From NCBI GenBank assembly GCA_948099385.1, contig CANUEZ040000001.1, positions 756,501 through 820,500 of the forward strand: a stretch of 64,000 nucleotides of DNA, in the 5' to 3' direction. Below are positions 1-11,857 of the stretch, one piece after another. Position 1 is the first letter of the stretch. Each line of letters starts with the position of its first letter. The position numbers and the translations under genes were made by a program. Under the pieces are notes generated by a model. It was not told the origin of the DNA. It did not search any database and was given only the letters and a program-made list of their open reading frames with translations. The DNA is from Fasciola hepatica (taxonomy: Eukaryota > Platyhelminthes > Trematoda > Plagiorchiida > Fasciolidae).

Positions 1-1323
1 GAAGTCTGCAAAATAATGGAGAGAATTATCAAAAAACACATTGTCCAGTGCCTCTCATCTAACAACCTGCTGAACCCTGGTCAGCATGGATTCTTGAACT
101 CCCGTTCCCGCTCTTCCTGCCAACTTGACTTTCTCAATGTCCTATCGTCTGCTGCAGACGCCGGCAACTCTGTAACTGTCCTGTGCCTCGACATGTCTAA
201 GGCTTTTGACCGTGTCCCCCATATTCATCTGTTGGCCAAAATCCGATCTCTCGGTAATACTGACCCTCTCCTCTCCTGGCTATCCTCCTATCTCTCTCAC
301 AGATCACAAGCCGTGCTCGTCGACGGCCACCTTTCTTCCGCCAGACCAATTACTAGCGGCGTCATCCAAGGCAGTGTCCTGGGCCCATTACTATTCCTTA
401 TTTATATCAATGACATTTTCTCTTCTATTCGACACGGCACTCCTTTCCTCTTTGCCGACGATATAAAAATAGTGTACTCTTTCCTCCCTAGTGGCCTATT
501 CAGGACTCTGTGCAACATATCGCATGACTTACTCGTTCTCCAAACTTGGTGCGTCTCGTTGTTCATGAAATTCTCTGCGGAGAAAAGCTTCCTCCTACCA
601 TACAAGTGCACTGCACCACCCGGCCAAATTTGTCTGGACGGCCTGCCCATCCCCATACACTCCATGGTTACCGATCTTGGCGTACGCTACTTTTGTTCCT
701 TTAACTTCTCAGAACAGGCATCATTCAAGATCGCTAAGGCTAAGCAAACCCTAGGCCTGATCAATCGGTGTTTCTTAATACCGACCAGTCGCCTCTGCAT
801 GTATCTCTCACTCGTGAGACCGCTCTTAGAATATTGTCCCATTACCTCCAGCCTCTGGCCACGTTCCTCCATTGTATCTCTTGAGAACGTTCAGCGTACT
901 TTCACCAAAAGGCTGTTGGGCGTATCCCTAGCCCTAACATACCGCCAGCGCTGTGGGCTCCTACAAATTGAGCCTCTATGGATTCGTCGTATGAGGCTCA
1001 ACCTGATTTTCCTCTTTAAGCTAATCCATAACCTGGCCTACACCTCCTATCCCACCTCATTCGCTGTGCCCTGCTCCTACCCCATCCGGCACCGTGCCTT
1101 CTCTCTCACTGTCCCTCATTCTAATCTCTGTCTGAAGTCCCGATTCTTTCTGTCAGCCTATTCCATAATCTGGAATAAGCTGCCCCTTAGCTTACGCAGT
1201 GCCTCCACAATTTTCGCTTTTAGGCGCGCACTTTTGTCATACTTAACAGTCCCCAATGCTATATTGCTCACCAATGAGCTCGTCTCCGCCGACCTGGCCT
1301 TTGAAAGAGGCCTCACACTGTAA
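1..1323 (+). CDS. Reverse transcriptase of LINE A, C-terminal part, open frame
   Basis: This is an RNA-dependent DNA polymerase for target-primed reverse transcription. The frame is open from base 1; the ATG at 16 is internal to the domain. RT motifs in order are 'DMSKAFDRVPH' (first catalytic Asp), 'GVIQGSVLGPLLFLIYINDIF', and 'FLFADDIKI' with the FADD box at 451-462, where Phe replaces the more usual Tyr. After these come the thumb region and a C-terminal 'WNKLPLSLRS' motif, typical of LINE ORF2 ends. It stops at 1321-1323 after 'FERGLTL', an ending shared with copy C. No internal stop is visible over 440 codons, so this is the best preserved RT of its family here. The endonuclease part would lie to the left of the window. 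Confidence 0.88.
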   Translation, partial: EVCKIMERIIKKHIVQCLSSNNLLNPGQHGFLNSRSRSSCQLDFLNVLSSAADAGNSVTVLCLDMSKAFDRVPHIHLLAKIRSLGNTDPLLSWLSSYLSHRSQAVLVDGHLSSARPITSGVIQGSVLGPLLFLIYINDIFSSIRHGTPFLFADDIKIVYSFLPSGLFRTLCNISHDLLVLQTWCVSLFMKFSAEKSFLLPYKCTAPPGQICLDGLPIPIHSMVTDLGVRYFCSFNFSEQASFKIAKAKQTLGLINRCFLIPTSRLCMYLSLVRPLLEYCPITSSLWPRSSIVSLENVQRTFTKRLLGVSLALTYRQRCGLLQIEPLWIRRMRLNLIFLFKLIHNLAYTSYPTSFAVPCSYPIRHRAFSLTVPHSNLCLKSRFFLSAYSIIWNKLPLSLRSASTIFAFRRALLSYLTVPNAILLTNELVSADLAFERGLTL

Positions 1324-3179
1324 CTCTACTACCTCTGCGTCACAAGCCACTAGGTACACCCCGCGAACTAAGGTCATTGCCTTCACTGATCCACAGCGAA
1401 CCTACCGCCTGTCGTCATAAGGTAACCCAATTGCTCACCTACGTTCATCTATTGTCCATCATATTCACTTTTTTTCTCCTCAGTATCCGTTGATTCTCAG
1501 CTGGAGCACACCCAGACTGCGCTTCTCTATCCCTTTTCCCTCTCCAGTGATCCCCGCTGACGGCCAACCACTTCGGGCACTGTACTCACCATCTCCCTGG
1601 CAGGTGCACCTGGATAATATTGCTACACGGTCGTCTACCACTTGCTTTTTCCGTTGGCTCTCCTGTCCATGGTCTCACGGCTTGGTCAATTGTTCCTGGT
1701 TCACGCACCCCCATCGCGGTCGTTTTGTCCCCTGTACAATTATCCATGATCACTCGTGCCACTCGCAACAGTGCGGGGCGCGGCCAGATCCACCGCTATG
1801 GCCGGTGCACATCGGGCGTGCAGGCCGTCTGCAACGATGTGCGAGCGCAACTAGACTGGTGGATCACACCTCCTGCGTTCACTTCACGAAGTGTTTTTCA
1901 GGTTGGGTGCCCAGCGCACGGCCAGTCGCACCCACTAGCACCGGTTGCGGATGGCACGCCCTAACTTTTCTCGAACTACCGAATCCAATGCTGTCGGTTG
2001 AAAATTGCATGCTCCTCATCCTTTTTCCGCCACAGCTTGTTCACCTATAGCTCTTATTATCTGTTTTCACTTCCCGTTTTTGTCGCCCTACCACGGTATG
2101 CACACCTTCCCGTTTTGTCCTCCCTCCTATTGCCTCTCTCTACATCAACTTTCACTGCTTTGAGTCACTATCGTCCTAACCACTCGTCTCTGTCGACGCT
2201 CGCCAATAACTCTTTTCCCACCTGCCGTCATTGCTAGCTTCTATCATCTATGCGCTTGGTGTTACCCTCTGCTCAGAACGCCCATTGACAGCTTCCTTAA
2301 GCCTGTCGTTCTGTTAAATCCCTCCTCATGCCCAATGCCATGATGCACCAATCGCACTTGCACTCATGACCAATCCGCATATTAGAAATTGCCGCTCCAA
2401 ACTTCGCAGCTTTTACAGTCGTATTTATTATCCAATCACCACCACCATATCTTCCTCAGTTGGCTCCGCAATTCCTCTGTGGTTCTTTCCAGTGTCCTGA
2501 TTAGTATCCACCTATTCAATTGTCTGCCGGCACACAGCTCTCCAGCTCCATTGCCCCAACTCCGTTGCGCATTCATTTTCGTGGCCTTTTTGTTCTATTA
2601 CTGGTTCACTTATCTCGGGGCTTCCCGCTTCCTTGTCCGCCTCCTTCGTGTTTCATCTGCAGTAAAATGATCTGATTGGTGATTTCTTACCTGTGTCTCC
2701 TCGGTCATTGCTTTCATCCCTTGATCCGTTTATTGCTCGCTACAGGCATTTTTCTGTACCTTTCAGTGTGGTCCGCTTTTCCATGTTCCACCATTGTAAT
2801 GAGAACGTTACGTCGTGGTGTTCTTTTACAGTTACAAATTGTTTGACCTGTCACTGCCCGATTCCTCTGGCCCGTCACTACATCTCGCACCTGCATTGAT
2901 CAAATAATTAGACCCATTCTTACCTGGTTTTCTTGATCCCGTTTTTCATCCTTATTCTTCCATGAACTGCTCCTAACAGTCTTCATCACTTCTGTGCTTC
3001 CGCATTCTATTTTTCTCTCCGTTGGGCTGCCACGTGCACTTGTCATGCAGTTAATCCACCACGACATTCCAAAGTTAATTCTACAACCAATTGATCTTAC
3101 ATTACCTACTCCTCCTAATGACTGATAATTTCTTTCTAGGACCCCATTGTTATCGCTCCTGCTTCTCTTATACCCATAC

Positions 3180-3201
3180 ATATATATATATATATATATA
3201 A
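3180..3201. repeat. TA dinucleotide microsatellite
   Basis: About ten TA units in the 3' UTR of LINE A, with no counterpart evident at this position in copy B. Confidence 0.9.
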
Positions 3202-3832
3202 ACTTACGCATATATATCTATGTGCACGCGCTCTGCAACTTGCAGTTCCTCACCGGCCATTTCTCTTGCTATCATCCCAACGACCGTCATCATAGGCATC
3301 CATCGACTCTACATCTGTGTCTCACATCTACCGTATCCAATCCTTCAAAATCGTTGTTGTCACCTGATCATGCCTCTACGTCTTGCATTGCTCGCTGCCT
3401 GTTTTACAGTGAGTTTTGTGTCCTGTCCGCCGACAATCCACTGCAAAGTGCCAATGCTGAATTGACATCTAATCCACTGCAATGCACCTCACCTTTTTCT
3501 CCATCGTTCCTCGCTACTGCAGTTCCTGATACCGATTTCCAGCCTTTCTCATGTTTACCAGTCTGCCTCCATATGTAATTGCCCGGAACGAGCCATTCAG
3601 TCCACCTGAGATCGACTTTCAAACTCACCGGACGTCCATTCAAATCCGCTCTTGAGCTCATTTAAACTCCACACAATTTCTGTGGTGTGCGTACGTTTAT
3701 CCTATTTTCATCCTATCTTATTCCCCCTTCTGAGCCATTTTATCCAATATTTTCATGAAAGTCTCCACATTTCCATGAATTATATCTGTCCATTCCATCA
3801 CCTGCTTCAACATGATCATGCACATGGCATGC

Positions 3833-3848
3833 TTCGGGCGCTTCCGAA
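3833..3848 (+). other. Terminal hairpin of LINE A
   Basis: TTCGG-GCGCTT-CCGAA forms a perfect 5-bp stem with a 6-nt loop just before the AAT tail. The same position in LINE D (33481-33496) has TTCGG-GCGCAT-CCGAA, and copy B (4153-4168, minus) has a related version. CR1/L2-type LINEs are known to end in small hairpins that their RT recognises; that role is inferred here. Confidence 0.7.
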
Positions 3849-3855
3849 ATAAACC

Positions 3856-3882
3856 AATAATAATAATATTATTATTATTATA
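3856..3882 (+). repeat. AAT/ATT microsatellite tail of LINE A
   Basis: A short run of AAT then ATT units directly follows the terminal hairpin. This fits the simple-repeat 3' tails made by CR1/L2-like LINEs. Confidence 0.75.
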
Positions 3883-4111
3883 GGCGATCCCTGTCTCACA
3901 GTCAGCAGGTTTGAAGGGAAGCAAGCCAGCTCTCGGACGAGGCTCGCCCAAAGGTCAACATATTTAACTGGCAGTGCATCCCACAGTGCTGCTCGCTTGT
4001 GAAAAGCCTTCACTGAATATTTGTCATGCATGCCCATTCCTCAGTAAAAGGAGCTCTTCACTTAAAGTTGCAGGTTAATTAGCACACCATTCAGCATATT
4101 TTCAAAGCACT
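3883..4111. other. Spacer between tail-to-tail LINE copies A and B
   Basis: About 230 bases separate the tails of A and B. I see no gene, only anonymous sequence ending in A/T-rich triplets that form the tail of copy B. Confidence 0.5.
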
Positions 4112-6600
4112 TAATGATAATAATAAAAATAATAATATTAGTAATGTTTTATTTCGGAGACGCTCGAAGCTTGCTAGAAGCATGATCAAGTTTTTGCAAG
4201 CGATGAAATGGACAGACAAAATTCTTGAAAAAGTAGGAATGTGCATGACACAAGTGGGATAAAAACACTTAGAAAAGGAACAAAATGGGATGAAAGTAAG
4301 ATAAGTTTATGCTCATGGCATGCAGACCAAAGAAAAATGTAGGAGGTTTAAATGAATTCAAGAGCGGATTCAAATAGACGCCCGGTGAGTTTGAAATTCA
4401 AAGTCAAATGGGAAGTCTGACTGGTCCGGGTGAGGACATCTGGAAGCCGACTGATATACATGGGAAGGGTTAGAAATCGGCATGAGAAATTGCTGTAGCC
4501 GGAAAAGATAAAGAAAAACGTGAGATGCAATGCAGTGGACTAGTTACTAATGAAGCTTTGGTACTCTGCAATAGATGGTCAACAGACAGGTTACAAAACT
4601 CATTGTAAAGTAGGAGGAAGCAGTGCAAGCCGTGAAGGGTGGATCAGATGAAAAAACTGATTTGGAAGGATTGAACTTTGTAGGTGCTAGGCACAGATGT
4701 AGAGGGAGTGGATGCATATCATGGCAGTCGACGGGATGATAGCAAGAGAAATGTCCGGTGAGGTGCAAAATGCAGGGCAAACGCATTCGCACAAGTATAT
4801 ATGTATAAATACACAAATATAAAAGGAACAGGAGCTTTAACAATAGCCCTAGAAAAAAATATCGGTTACTGGATCGGGCGGGTAAATCTCGACCCGATGA
4901 TCGCAGAATTACCTTAGAAATATCCGCGTGAATCTTCTTCATGACAGGTGAACATGGCGGGTGAACGGAGAGGAAGACGGGAAACAAAATGTGGAGACAT
5001 AAGAGTGACGACGACAGTGAAAGGCTCTTCGTGAAAAAAGAGAAGATGAAAAAGATCATCGAAGAGAACAGGTAAGAATAGATCTAATGACCTGATTGAT
5101 GTAGGCAAAACATGTGGGAATATGATAAGCATTAATGAATGGACTTACATTATTCAGCGGGAGGATGGTAGCGATGCAGGTGGCTAAGCAGCGCAGACCG
5201 AAGTTGCATACAAAGTGAAAAAGGGTATCCGGGAGGTGAGAATATCTGTGGAGCAAAGATGCAGCTGCTGCGACGGCCAAAATTGTGGGAAGGAGATGAG
5301 CAAAAGAAGTACCAGTGGGATATGTTAGTGGCGGATCAAACGGTTTGCCACTGTAAGTGAAGGCCATGATGTAACAATGAATAGACTCAGGGTGAAACGT
5401 GAAAGAACAGAACAGCCTGAAAGGCAAACAGAGAATGCCTGTGGCAGTCAATATACGAAACAGGATATGGGGGCAGTCACCGAAAAGACACGTGAGACAT
5501 AACCAACAAGATGGTTCTACTAAAGGTGAAACATGAAAATGTCTGAGAAGATAGGAGCACCAGGACAGGTAAACCGGTGGATGAACACGGTGCACGAGAA
5601 ATTAATGCTCGTCTGAGTAGGGGACATGGAACTGGGGAGTTGCGAGCCAACAGGCAATTGAACCAATGAATGCAACTGGACGATACTAACCGGAGCGCTA
5701 CAAAATGGAAAGATCCACAGAAGAATCGCGGAATCATACAAGGAAAATATAATGGTGGTGATTAGATAATAAGTGTGGCTGTATAAGATGCAAAGTTTGA
5801 AACGGCGAGTTCTGACATGGGCATTGGTCTTTGGTGTGGGTAGGGCCGGTGCCTAATGGTATTAGGCATAAGAAGGGAGAACGAGGAAGGATTTGACAGA
5901 GCTGTAGGCAGTGAGCCACAAAAATGCGATCAATGAGGTTTATGGGCTTAATGAGACACCAAGTGAATATATAATACCAGCCGGCAAATACGACATGGGT
6001 GGAGAAAGAAATGTTGGTGGTCATCGACAGAATAAAGCGGATAGGACTACAGTGACCTGCAAAGCGAAGTAACACGATGAGAGTAGATAGGAGCAAGGGC
6101 AATAAGGGCAGGTGTGCGTACCTTGGAAGAACAAAAGAAATGGAGCTGATAAGAGTGATGACAAGAGTAAAAGGTGGATGTGCTTTTGCAGAACAAGGAA
6201 GATTGAAGCACGCGATCCCAAACGGACAGTTTGGGAGCCTGTGATTCGCAACCGGTGCTAGTGGGTGGGGCTGACCGTGCGCTAGACACGCCACCTGAAG
6301 AACACTTCGCGAAGTAAACACGGTTGGCGTAATCCACCAGCCTAATTGCGCTCGCACATCGCTGCAGGCGGCCTGCAAGCCCGATGTGCGCCGGCCAAAG
6401 CTGTGATTTTGACCGCGCTTCACACCGTTGAGAATGGCTCAAATGTTCATTGATGGTTATGCATATGGGGCTTAGTTTAACTATGAAAGTAAAAGATCCT
6501 CGAGAAGATGGCTCGGTTGCCAGGAGTCTCAGAGGTCGGAGCCGGCGGTTAGTATTCGACCACACAGCAGCGTTATCCGGGAGCGTATACCATTGTTGAG
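4112..6600 (-). mobile_element. LINE copy B, 3' UTR only, 5'-truncated
   Basis: The minus strand carries the same 3' UTR as LINE A: the conserved block at about 6420-6220, the middle block at about 5740-5480 (A: about 2390-2670), the block at about 4790-4550 (A: about 3240-3470), the hairpin at 4168-4153, and an AAT-rich tail at about 4136-4112. No RT is present, so it is a 5'-truncated insertion, the usual result of incomplete target-primed reverse transcription. The 5' boundary near 6600 is approximate. Minus-strand open frames of up to 229 codons here are spurious readings of the UTR: two frames of A and B look alike because the DNA is conserved. Confidence 0.72.
4153..4168 (-). other. Terminal hairpin of LINE copy B
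   Basis: Read on the minus strand: TTCGA-GCGTCT-CCGAA. Four of five stem pairs remain relative to copies A and D, and the innermost pair is A/C. It sits just before the A/T-rich triplet tail. Confidence 0.6.
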
Positions 6601-7345
6601 AGTGAAAAGCACGTTAAAGAGAGAACTGGAAAAGGAAAACAGGTACAAATGGCAGTCAGGGTGTTCCCCTGCTGTGGATTAACGGTTGATGGATGCATAT
6701 AGAAACCAATAGAGGACCAAGCATAAGGGTGGCTGAGACTACGGGAGAAGAAGGGACGGTGTGGGAAAATCATGGTTTTTTAATTCTGTTTGCTTATTAC
6801 GGGAATAGCCACAGATAGCCCATCTTTGACAATTCAGTCGGATGGATGAAACTGTCTATTGTTGATCGTGTTCTCAACTGGACGAACTGAAGCCTACGAA
6901 GGAGTTGTTCTGGGAAATCGAGGCTCCTTTCGTATGTTATATCTTCTGCTATGCGCACAGTCGATAACTGGAGTGCACGGGTGACGCTGAGATATGAGCT
7001 GAGTGTCGATATAAATTAGGACTTGGTTTATGGAGCTGGAGCGGTGAAGTGCAACTTGTTCATGAACTTGGAGTAGACAAGAAGGAAAAGACGTGACCGT
7101 ATGGCCGACTTAGCTATACTGGAAGGGACAGTAAATGGCCTGGGACCAAGTGAGTAAGAAAGTTTACAGGAGAAGCTCACTGGGTTGAATGAAAGAGGCC
7201 GGTTATGGTGCAGGTTTATGTCTCATTTTTTCCTTGACTGTGATTCAGTTTGATTTGACTCCGGAACCTTCCAGTGGTAATTGCTATTGTCGTTGAACTT
7301 TTCTGAACTTCGGTTCTTGCTAGATATTGATTGATCACTGGTCGT
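6601..7345. other. Unassigned sequence between LINE copies B and C
   Basis: About 750 bases with no open frame I recognise and no match noticed to other parts of the window. It may include the unrecognised 5' end of copy B. Confidence 0.4.
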
Positions 7346-10300
7346 TGTATATTTCTGATGAGTCCGGAGCGTGCTGGAGTACATGAACAGGTGATTCCAT
7401 TGATGCACAGAATAATAAAAAGTGTTAAGATGGACCTCAACGGTAATAATGCTAGGCACATTTGAAGGTCAAGTTCAAGTGGTCAGTTCGGCTTGTAATG
7501 GTTGGGGTCAGTATGAAAGGGGGAGCATGTGTATAATTAATGCCAGAAGCAATGAAGACTTGAAATTCCAGCGGAACAGAGGACATCTGTTGAGCTCTTT
7601 TTTAAAAGGAGATTTTATGAAGGAGAATTCAAAAGTCCGTTTGCATGCTGCAGGGCGTGAAAAGTCTATAGATCGAAAACTCGGGGTAAAAGAACGGATA
7701 CTCAGAGATAGAATGCAGTGCATCATCCGCCAGTGTGGTGGTAAAATTTTGATGTCGAGATGTAGAAGGGGTCAATCACAATACGAGAGGACAACAGATC
7801 CGTGGACACAGGGAGATTTCAAAGGCGGAGATGCGAGAAATAGCCAGACCAAAGCCCAAGAGTGATCAGCGATTTATTTGATAATTGATAGGGATCACCG
7901 TGTGATAATGACAGGCAAACAGAACTGCGTGACAGGTGGCTGAGAGGACAGGAGCGCAGCAACGGCTGCGGAGTAGGATATTCCAAGCATTGGAGCTAGT
8001 GAGAGAATGTGAGTGCTGGCTGCCCACCGGGTTACTTATGTGATAAACGAGACAAACCACCGGCAAAACTTGAGAGCAAGAGAGACTGAAAGAAAGTTCG
8101 ACGGAGGAAAGGTAGGCTTTCAGCTGGGTTTTTACTGCACAGTAGATGAATAACGGTGTTTCAACATGAAGGTGAAAGCTGGGTGATAAGTCCATCTAAT
8201 ATGCATTGGAAGGTGGTTCCGTGAGCGAATAGCATGCAAAGATGATGTTTTGGTTGGTGGACAGTGAGCGAACAATCTTTCATGACCATTTTGACAGGTA
8301 TTTAAACATAGTAACAACGGCAGAGCTGCATGATAAATGTATTTGGGACATGAAAAGGTGGAGGAGACTTAGTGCTTCGCAAGATCAGGATAGAGAAATG
8401 AAAGGGCACTGTGTAAGCAAACAGCCGGACTGATGGAGAGAGCAAATATTCAGTAACCACTTTGCTGACTGCTGGAAGAAGGCGGAATTTATTTTGGCGA
8501 AGAGCATTGTTTGGTGATTGTGGTAGGGAAATGAACAGCGCTAATAAGTGCCGGAGAGAGATTAGTAGCAGCAAGTTTTGACACGCAGGATGTGCTGGAT
8601 TGAGGTAGGGGCAGAAGAATGATCAGACATTAAATGCACATGGCGTAGGCATTGGAACATTTGCAAGGGAACGATGAGTATTCATGCCTGGAGTCATAAT
8701 TTACCAAGGAAAAGAGGTTGGTAGGTGAGGATGAGGGCCTCACACCATTTGGTAAATAAACGGGGTGACAAACTTTGACGGGCATGAAAATGCAAAATTC
8801 CAAGAAAATATTGAGAGCAATCTAAATGGGAGAAAACCAATTGTTAGAGAATATGGAGCGAATGATGTGTTATCAGCAGCAACACGGGCTCAAAAATGAT
8901 GGTTTGAAACCCACAGACGGCGCTGGTGAATGGGAATGGCCGTATGCTGGACCCGGTCTGAAAACCATTTTTCGCTACTAGGGGTGGGATTCGGCAATCT
9001 AGTTTTGCACGCACATCGACGCAGATGGCCTGCACTCCCGAGGTGCCCTGGCCAGAGCTGCCAATCTGACTGCTCCTCACACCGTTAGGACTGGACTAGT
9101 GATTATTGAAGGGCATGCTTTTGGGCAGAGTGGCCACGATAACGGCATACGATCCAGGATCGTTTGGCTAGAATGTGGTGGACCTTGAACAGCAGACCCG
9201 ACAGAGACAGCAAGTGGTGGATGGCCACGTAGTACTACTGACTAGGGGCATCTGCCAAAGAAGTGATCAGTACTGCTGCTGAAGAGACCGATCGTTGTTT
9301 GGGACCACAAGAAATGGAAGCTAGGTAGAAAAACACAGCCTGTAAGTGCCCCAGCTGAAGACCAACGGAAGCAGAGAGGAAGGTGTACCTAAAAAACCAA
9401 ACAAGGTCTCATCGTTGCAGTTGGACTCTAGGTCTAGTTGGAAAGTAGTAGGCGCGAGTAGATATAATTCAGTGTAGCTGCATGGGTATACGCAATGAGA
9501 AACTGTGACGGGGTCAGCTTAATGGAGCACGATACAAAAAGGTAGATGGATTCAGGATGGATATACAGGCGAAGGTGGGTAAGGAGCAGAGATGTCGCAC
9601 CGAAAGCAGGAGATAAATCTAGTGCTGATCAGGGTTGGCAGTGACCATAATTCATGGTACCGAGAAGAAGAGAGGGATAAGACATGGATTATAGGCATTG
9701 GCCTGTGGAGCAGAAGCTAAGAGGTTACAGCGTGAGGCCTCTTTCAAAGGCTGGGTCGTTGGAGACGCATTCACAAGCTGGCAGTGTAGCACTGATAGCA
9801 TTAGGGTAGATAAGAAGTGCAAGCTTTAAAGCACACGGCGAAGAGGCACTGCTCATAGTGGGGGGAAGTTTATTCCAGTTTTTGGAGTAGGCTAACTGTA
9901 AGAGTCGGGACCTCAGACTGACATTAGACTGAGGGACAGAGAGAAAAAGGGCACATTGACGAAGGAGGTGGAAGCAGGGGGCAGCAAATGACATATGACA
10001 GCAAGAGTTTACTTGGTTGTAGGTTAGCTTAGGAAGGAAGGCTTAGTTGACCTTTATGCGGCAAATCCACAGAGGCTCAGTTTGTGGGAGCTCACAGCAT
10101 TGGCGGTAAGTTAGGGTTACTGATAACCCCAAGAGCACTTTGGTGAAGGTAAGCTGAACATTCTCAGGAGGTATAATAGAATAACCTTGCCAACGGCTGC
10201 AGGTAATCGGGCAGTATTCGAGAAGTAGTCTTACAAGTAAGAGAAATATTGAAAAGTGACTGGCGGGTAATAAAAAGCCGATGCATCAGGCCTAGGACTC

Positions 10301-10800
10301 GTTTAGTTCCAGCGATCTGGAACGACTCCTGTTCCGAGAAGTTGAAGGGACAAGAGTTGCGTATACCAAGATCAATAACAGGGGGTGTATAGGGATGGGA
10401 CGGCCGTCAAGGTTAGTTTGATCAAGCGGTAGGGTGTATTTGTAGGGGCAAGCGGAATTTTTCCCCGAGAAGAACTTCAATAACCACAAACTGCACCAAG
10501 TTTGGATAGAGGACAAGTTCCCCAAAATGTTGCCTATGGTTGATAGGTCATTTGGATGGAAGAAGCAGATTATTTTTAAATCGTCGGCAAAGCAGAACGG
10601 GGTACCGAGGCAAAGAGCACAGGAAATGCCGTTGAAATAAATAAGGAATAGTAATTTAACTAAGACGGTGCCTTGGATGGCGCCACTAGTGATGGGTTTT
10701 GCGGAGGGTAAGTGGCTGACAACCAACAAAGCTTGTGATCTGTAATAGAGAAACAAAGACAACCAGGAGAGAAGACAATCAGTTTTGAGGCATAATTAGG
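7346..10800 (-). mobile_element. LINE copy C, 5'-truncated, same family as A
   Basis: The minus strand has a decayed RT C-terminal half (10,790-9,725), then a 3' UTR with the conserved block at about 9090-8930. The end at about 7370-7350 still resembles the terminal hairpin region of A and D, but the stem has lost pairs and the triplet tail is gone. Homology to the RT of A starts abruptly near 10,790-10,800, so the element is 5'-truncated inside the RT. The block at about 8570-8300 also matches fragment F (41.85-42.2 kb). Confidence 0.72.
9725..10790 (-). pseudogene. RT pseudogene of LINE C
   Basis: Minus-strand RT fragment. It has 'LLSWLSLFLYYRSQALLV', then 'ITSGAIQGTVLVKLLFLIYF' and 'FCFADDLKI' (FADD at 10591-10580), parallel to LINE A. 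The frame is broken between about 10,290 and 9,995. The last 89 codons (9994-9725) carry 'NWNKLPPTMSSAS' and end in 'AFERGLTL', as in LINE A. The upstream end is also in conflict: the sequence around 10,660-10,854 continues the motif in another frame. It cannot give a working enzyme. Confidence 0.75.
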
Positions 10801-11857
10801 GTTCGTATCACTGTTGTACTTTTTGTACTTCGCTAATCCGGTACCGGGGAACATTCGGAAAGGCCTAGTTTTACTTTGGGGTCCATTTGTTTGGCTACAC
10901 GTAACTCTAGCAAGGTTAAACGACTCTGAAATGGAGACTGTAGACAGACTGAAAGCTCCTGTAATAGGAGCTTACCAGATACAGTAGTCAACTCCAATAA
11001 TTCAATAGCCGAGACATGGCTTCATCTGGAATACAACGTTCGAAGAAGTATCTAGCTCATCTGTTGGTACACCAACATGGTTCTATGTACCACAAGCCCA
11101 TTGAATGCTTGAACAAATTATACACAACCGAAAGAAAACTCCCGCTACGACAGTTATACTTGGCTGGGCACATATTGGACCGTTGACGAATAAGGTTCAA
11201 AAATCGGCTCAGCGGTAGCTGAGGAGAATGCCTATGTAGAACACAACCAGCTTTTCCGTAATAAATGCAACGGTCTACCTGAGAAAAGTAAAGTTCACTC
11301 AAAAGAACACCAGTCGGTGCACTTAAAGGTGAATTCAAACATAAAATACCATGAACAGCAACACGAAATTTTTCAGCCCAAGCGGCCACTGTCGAATCAC
11401 GTATCAAGAGATCGAGAAATAGCCGAGAAGCCCTCGGTATATTCCAAAAAGTAACCTTTTCGGGAAGCCCAGTTAAAGCCTGAATATCAGAAGGTCAAGC
11501 GACACAATTTGGAACCGGCCGACCCGGCGGTGAGCGGTACCTGGATAGTAGCTAGTGGCTCAGCCAATTAACTTTTGCCGAAGCGAAAATTACTGGGTAG
11601 AACTCAGAGACTGTGGACGAGCTGAAAATGACCGTGATGTTGATAGGTCTTGTGGTGGCCACAATGCCAACAGGAACTTTGCCACCATCGGACTGAGCCT
11701 TGCATATCGGACAGAGAGTGTTACTTAACTACCTAACATGAAATGGTGGAAACAGAGAGCAATTTCAAAACATCAGAGAGTTTTGTCTTCTCGTGAGGGG
11801 AGAAGGTAGTGAAAATGCTGAAGAGTCGAGCTAAAAACCGTGAACAAATGGAAACAT
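10801..11857. other. About 1 kb of unassigned sequence
   Basis: No recognisable protein. One minus-strand open frame at 11407-11057 (116 codons, Cys- and Tyr-containing) resembles nothing I know. It may be a relic or chance. The stretch separates the truncated 5' end of LINE C from the tail of LINE G. Confidence 0.4.

Larger units (their letters stand above)
1324..3855 (+). repeat. Long 3' UTR of LINE A
   Basis: About 2.5 kb lies between the RT stop and the tail. Short open frames occur here, but none resembles a known protein and they shift between copies, so I treat it as non-coding. The best conserved block is about 1770-1960, matched on the minus strand at about 6220-6420 (copy B) and 8930-9090 (copy C). 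A second block at about 3240-3470 matches 4550-4790 (copy B). A TA dinucleotide run lies at 3180-3201. What the long 3' UTR does is unknown. Confidence 0.7.
1..3890 (+). mobile_element. LINE A, CR1/jockey-like non-LTR retrotransposon, cut by the window edge
   Basis: The element consists of the 3' part of an RT open frame (to 1323), a long untranslated 3' region, a small terminal hairpin (3833-3848) and an AAT/ATT tail (3856-3882). The reading frame is open through base 1, so the 5' part lies outside the window. Its 3' region is matched by copies B (4.1-6.6 kb, minus), C (7.35-9.7 kb, minus) and F (41.4-42.3 kb), and its end by LINE D (33.5 kb). This makes it one dispersed family. The family is CR1/L2/jockey-like, judged from RT motifs and the lack of LTRs; I cannot assign a named clade. 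Confidence 0.85.

Noticed and set aside
1490..2050. 186-codon plus-strand open frame after the RT of LINE A, with a look-alike in copy B
   Set aside because: The DNA block is conserved in copies A, B and C, but the frame is not kept in C and two different frames look alike between A and B. I read it as a non-coding UTR block.
3178..3201. CRISPR or satellite array
   Set aside because: Only simple dinucleotide or triplet runs are present (here and at the LINE tails); no regularly spaced repeats with unique spacers exist in the window.
5734..6423. 229-codon minus-strand open frame in copy B
   Set aside because: It lies in the 3' UTR of the LINE family, overlaps another long frame, and has no family resemblance.
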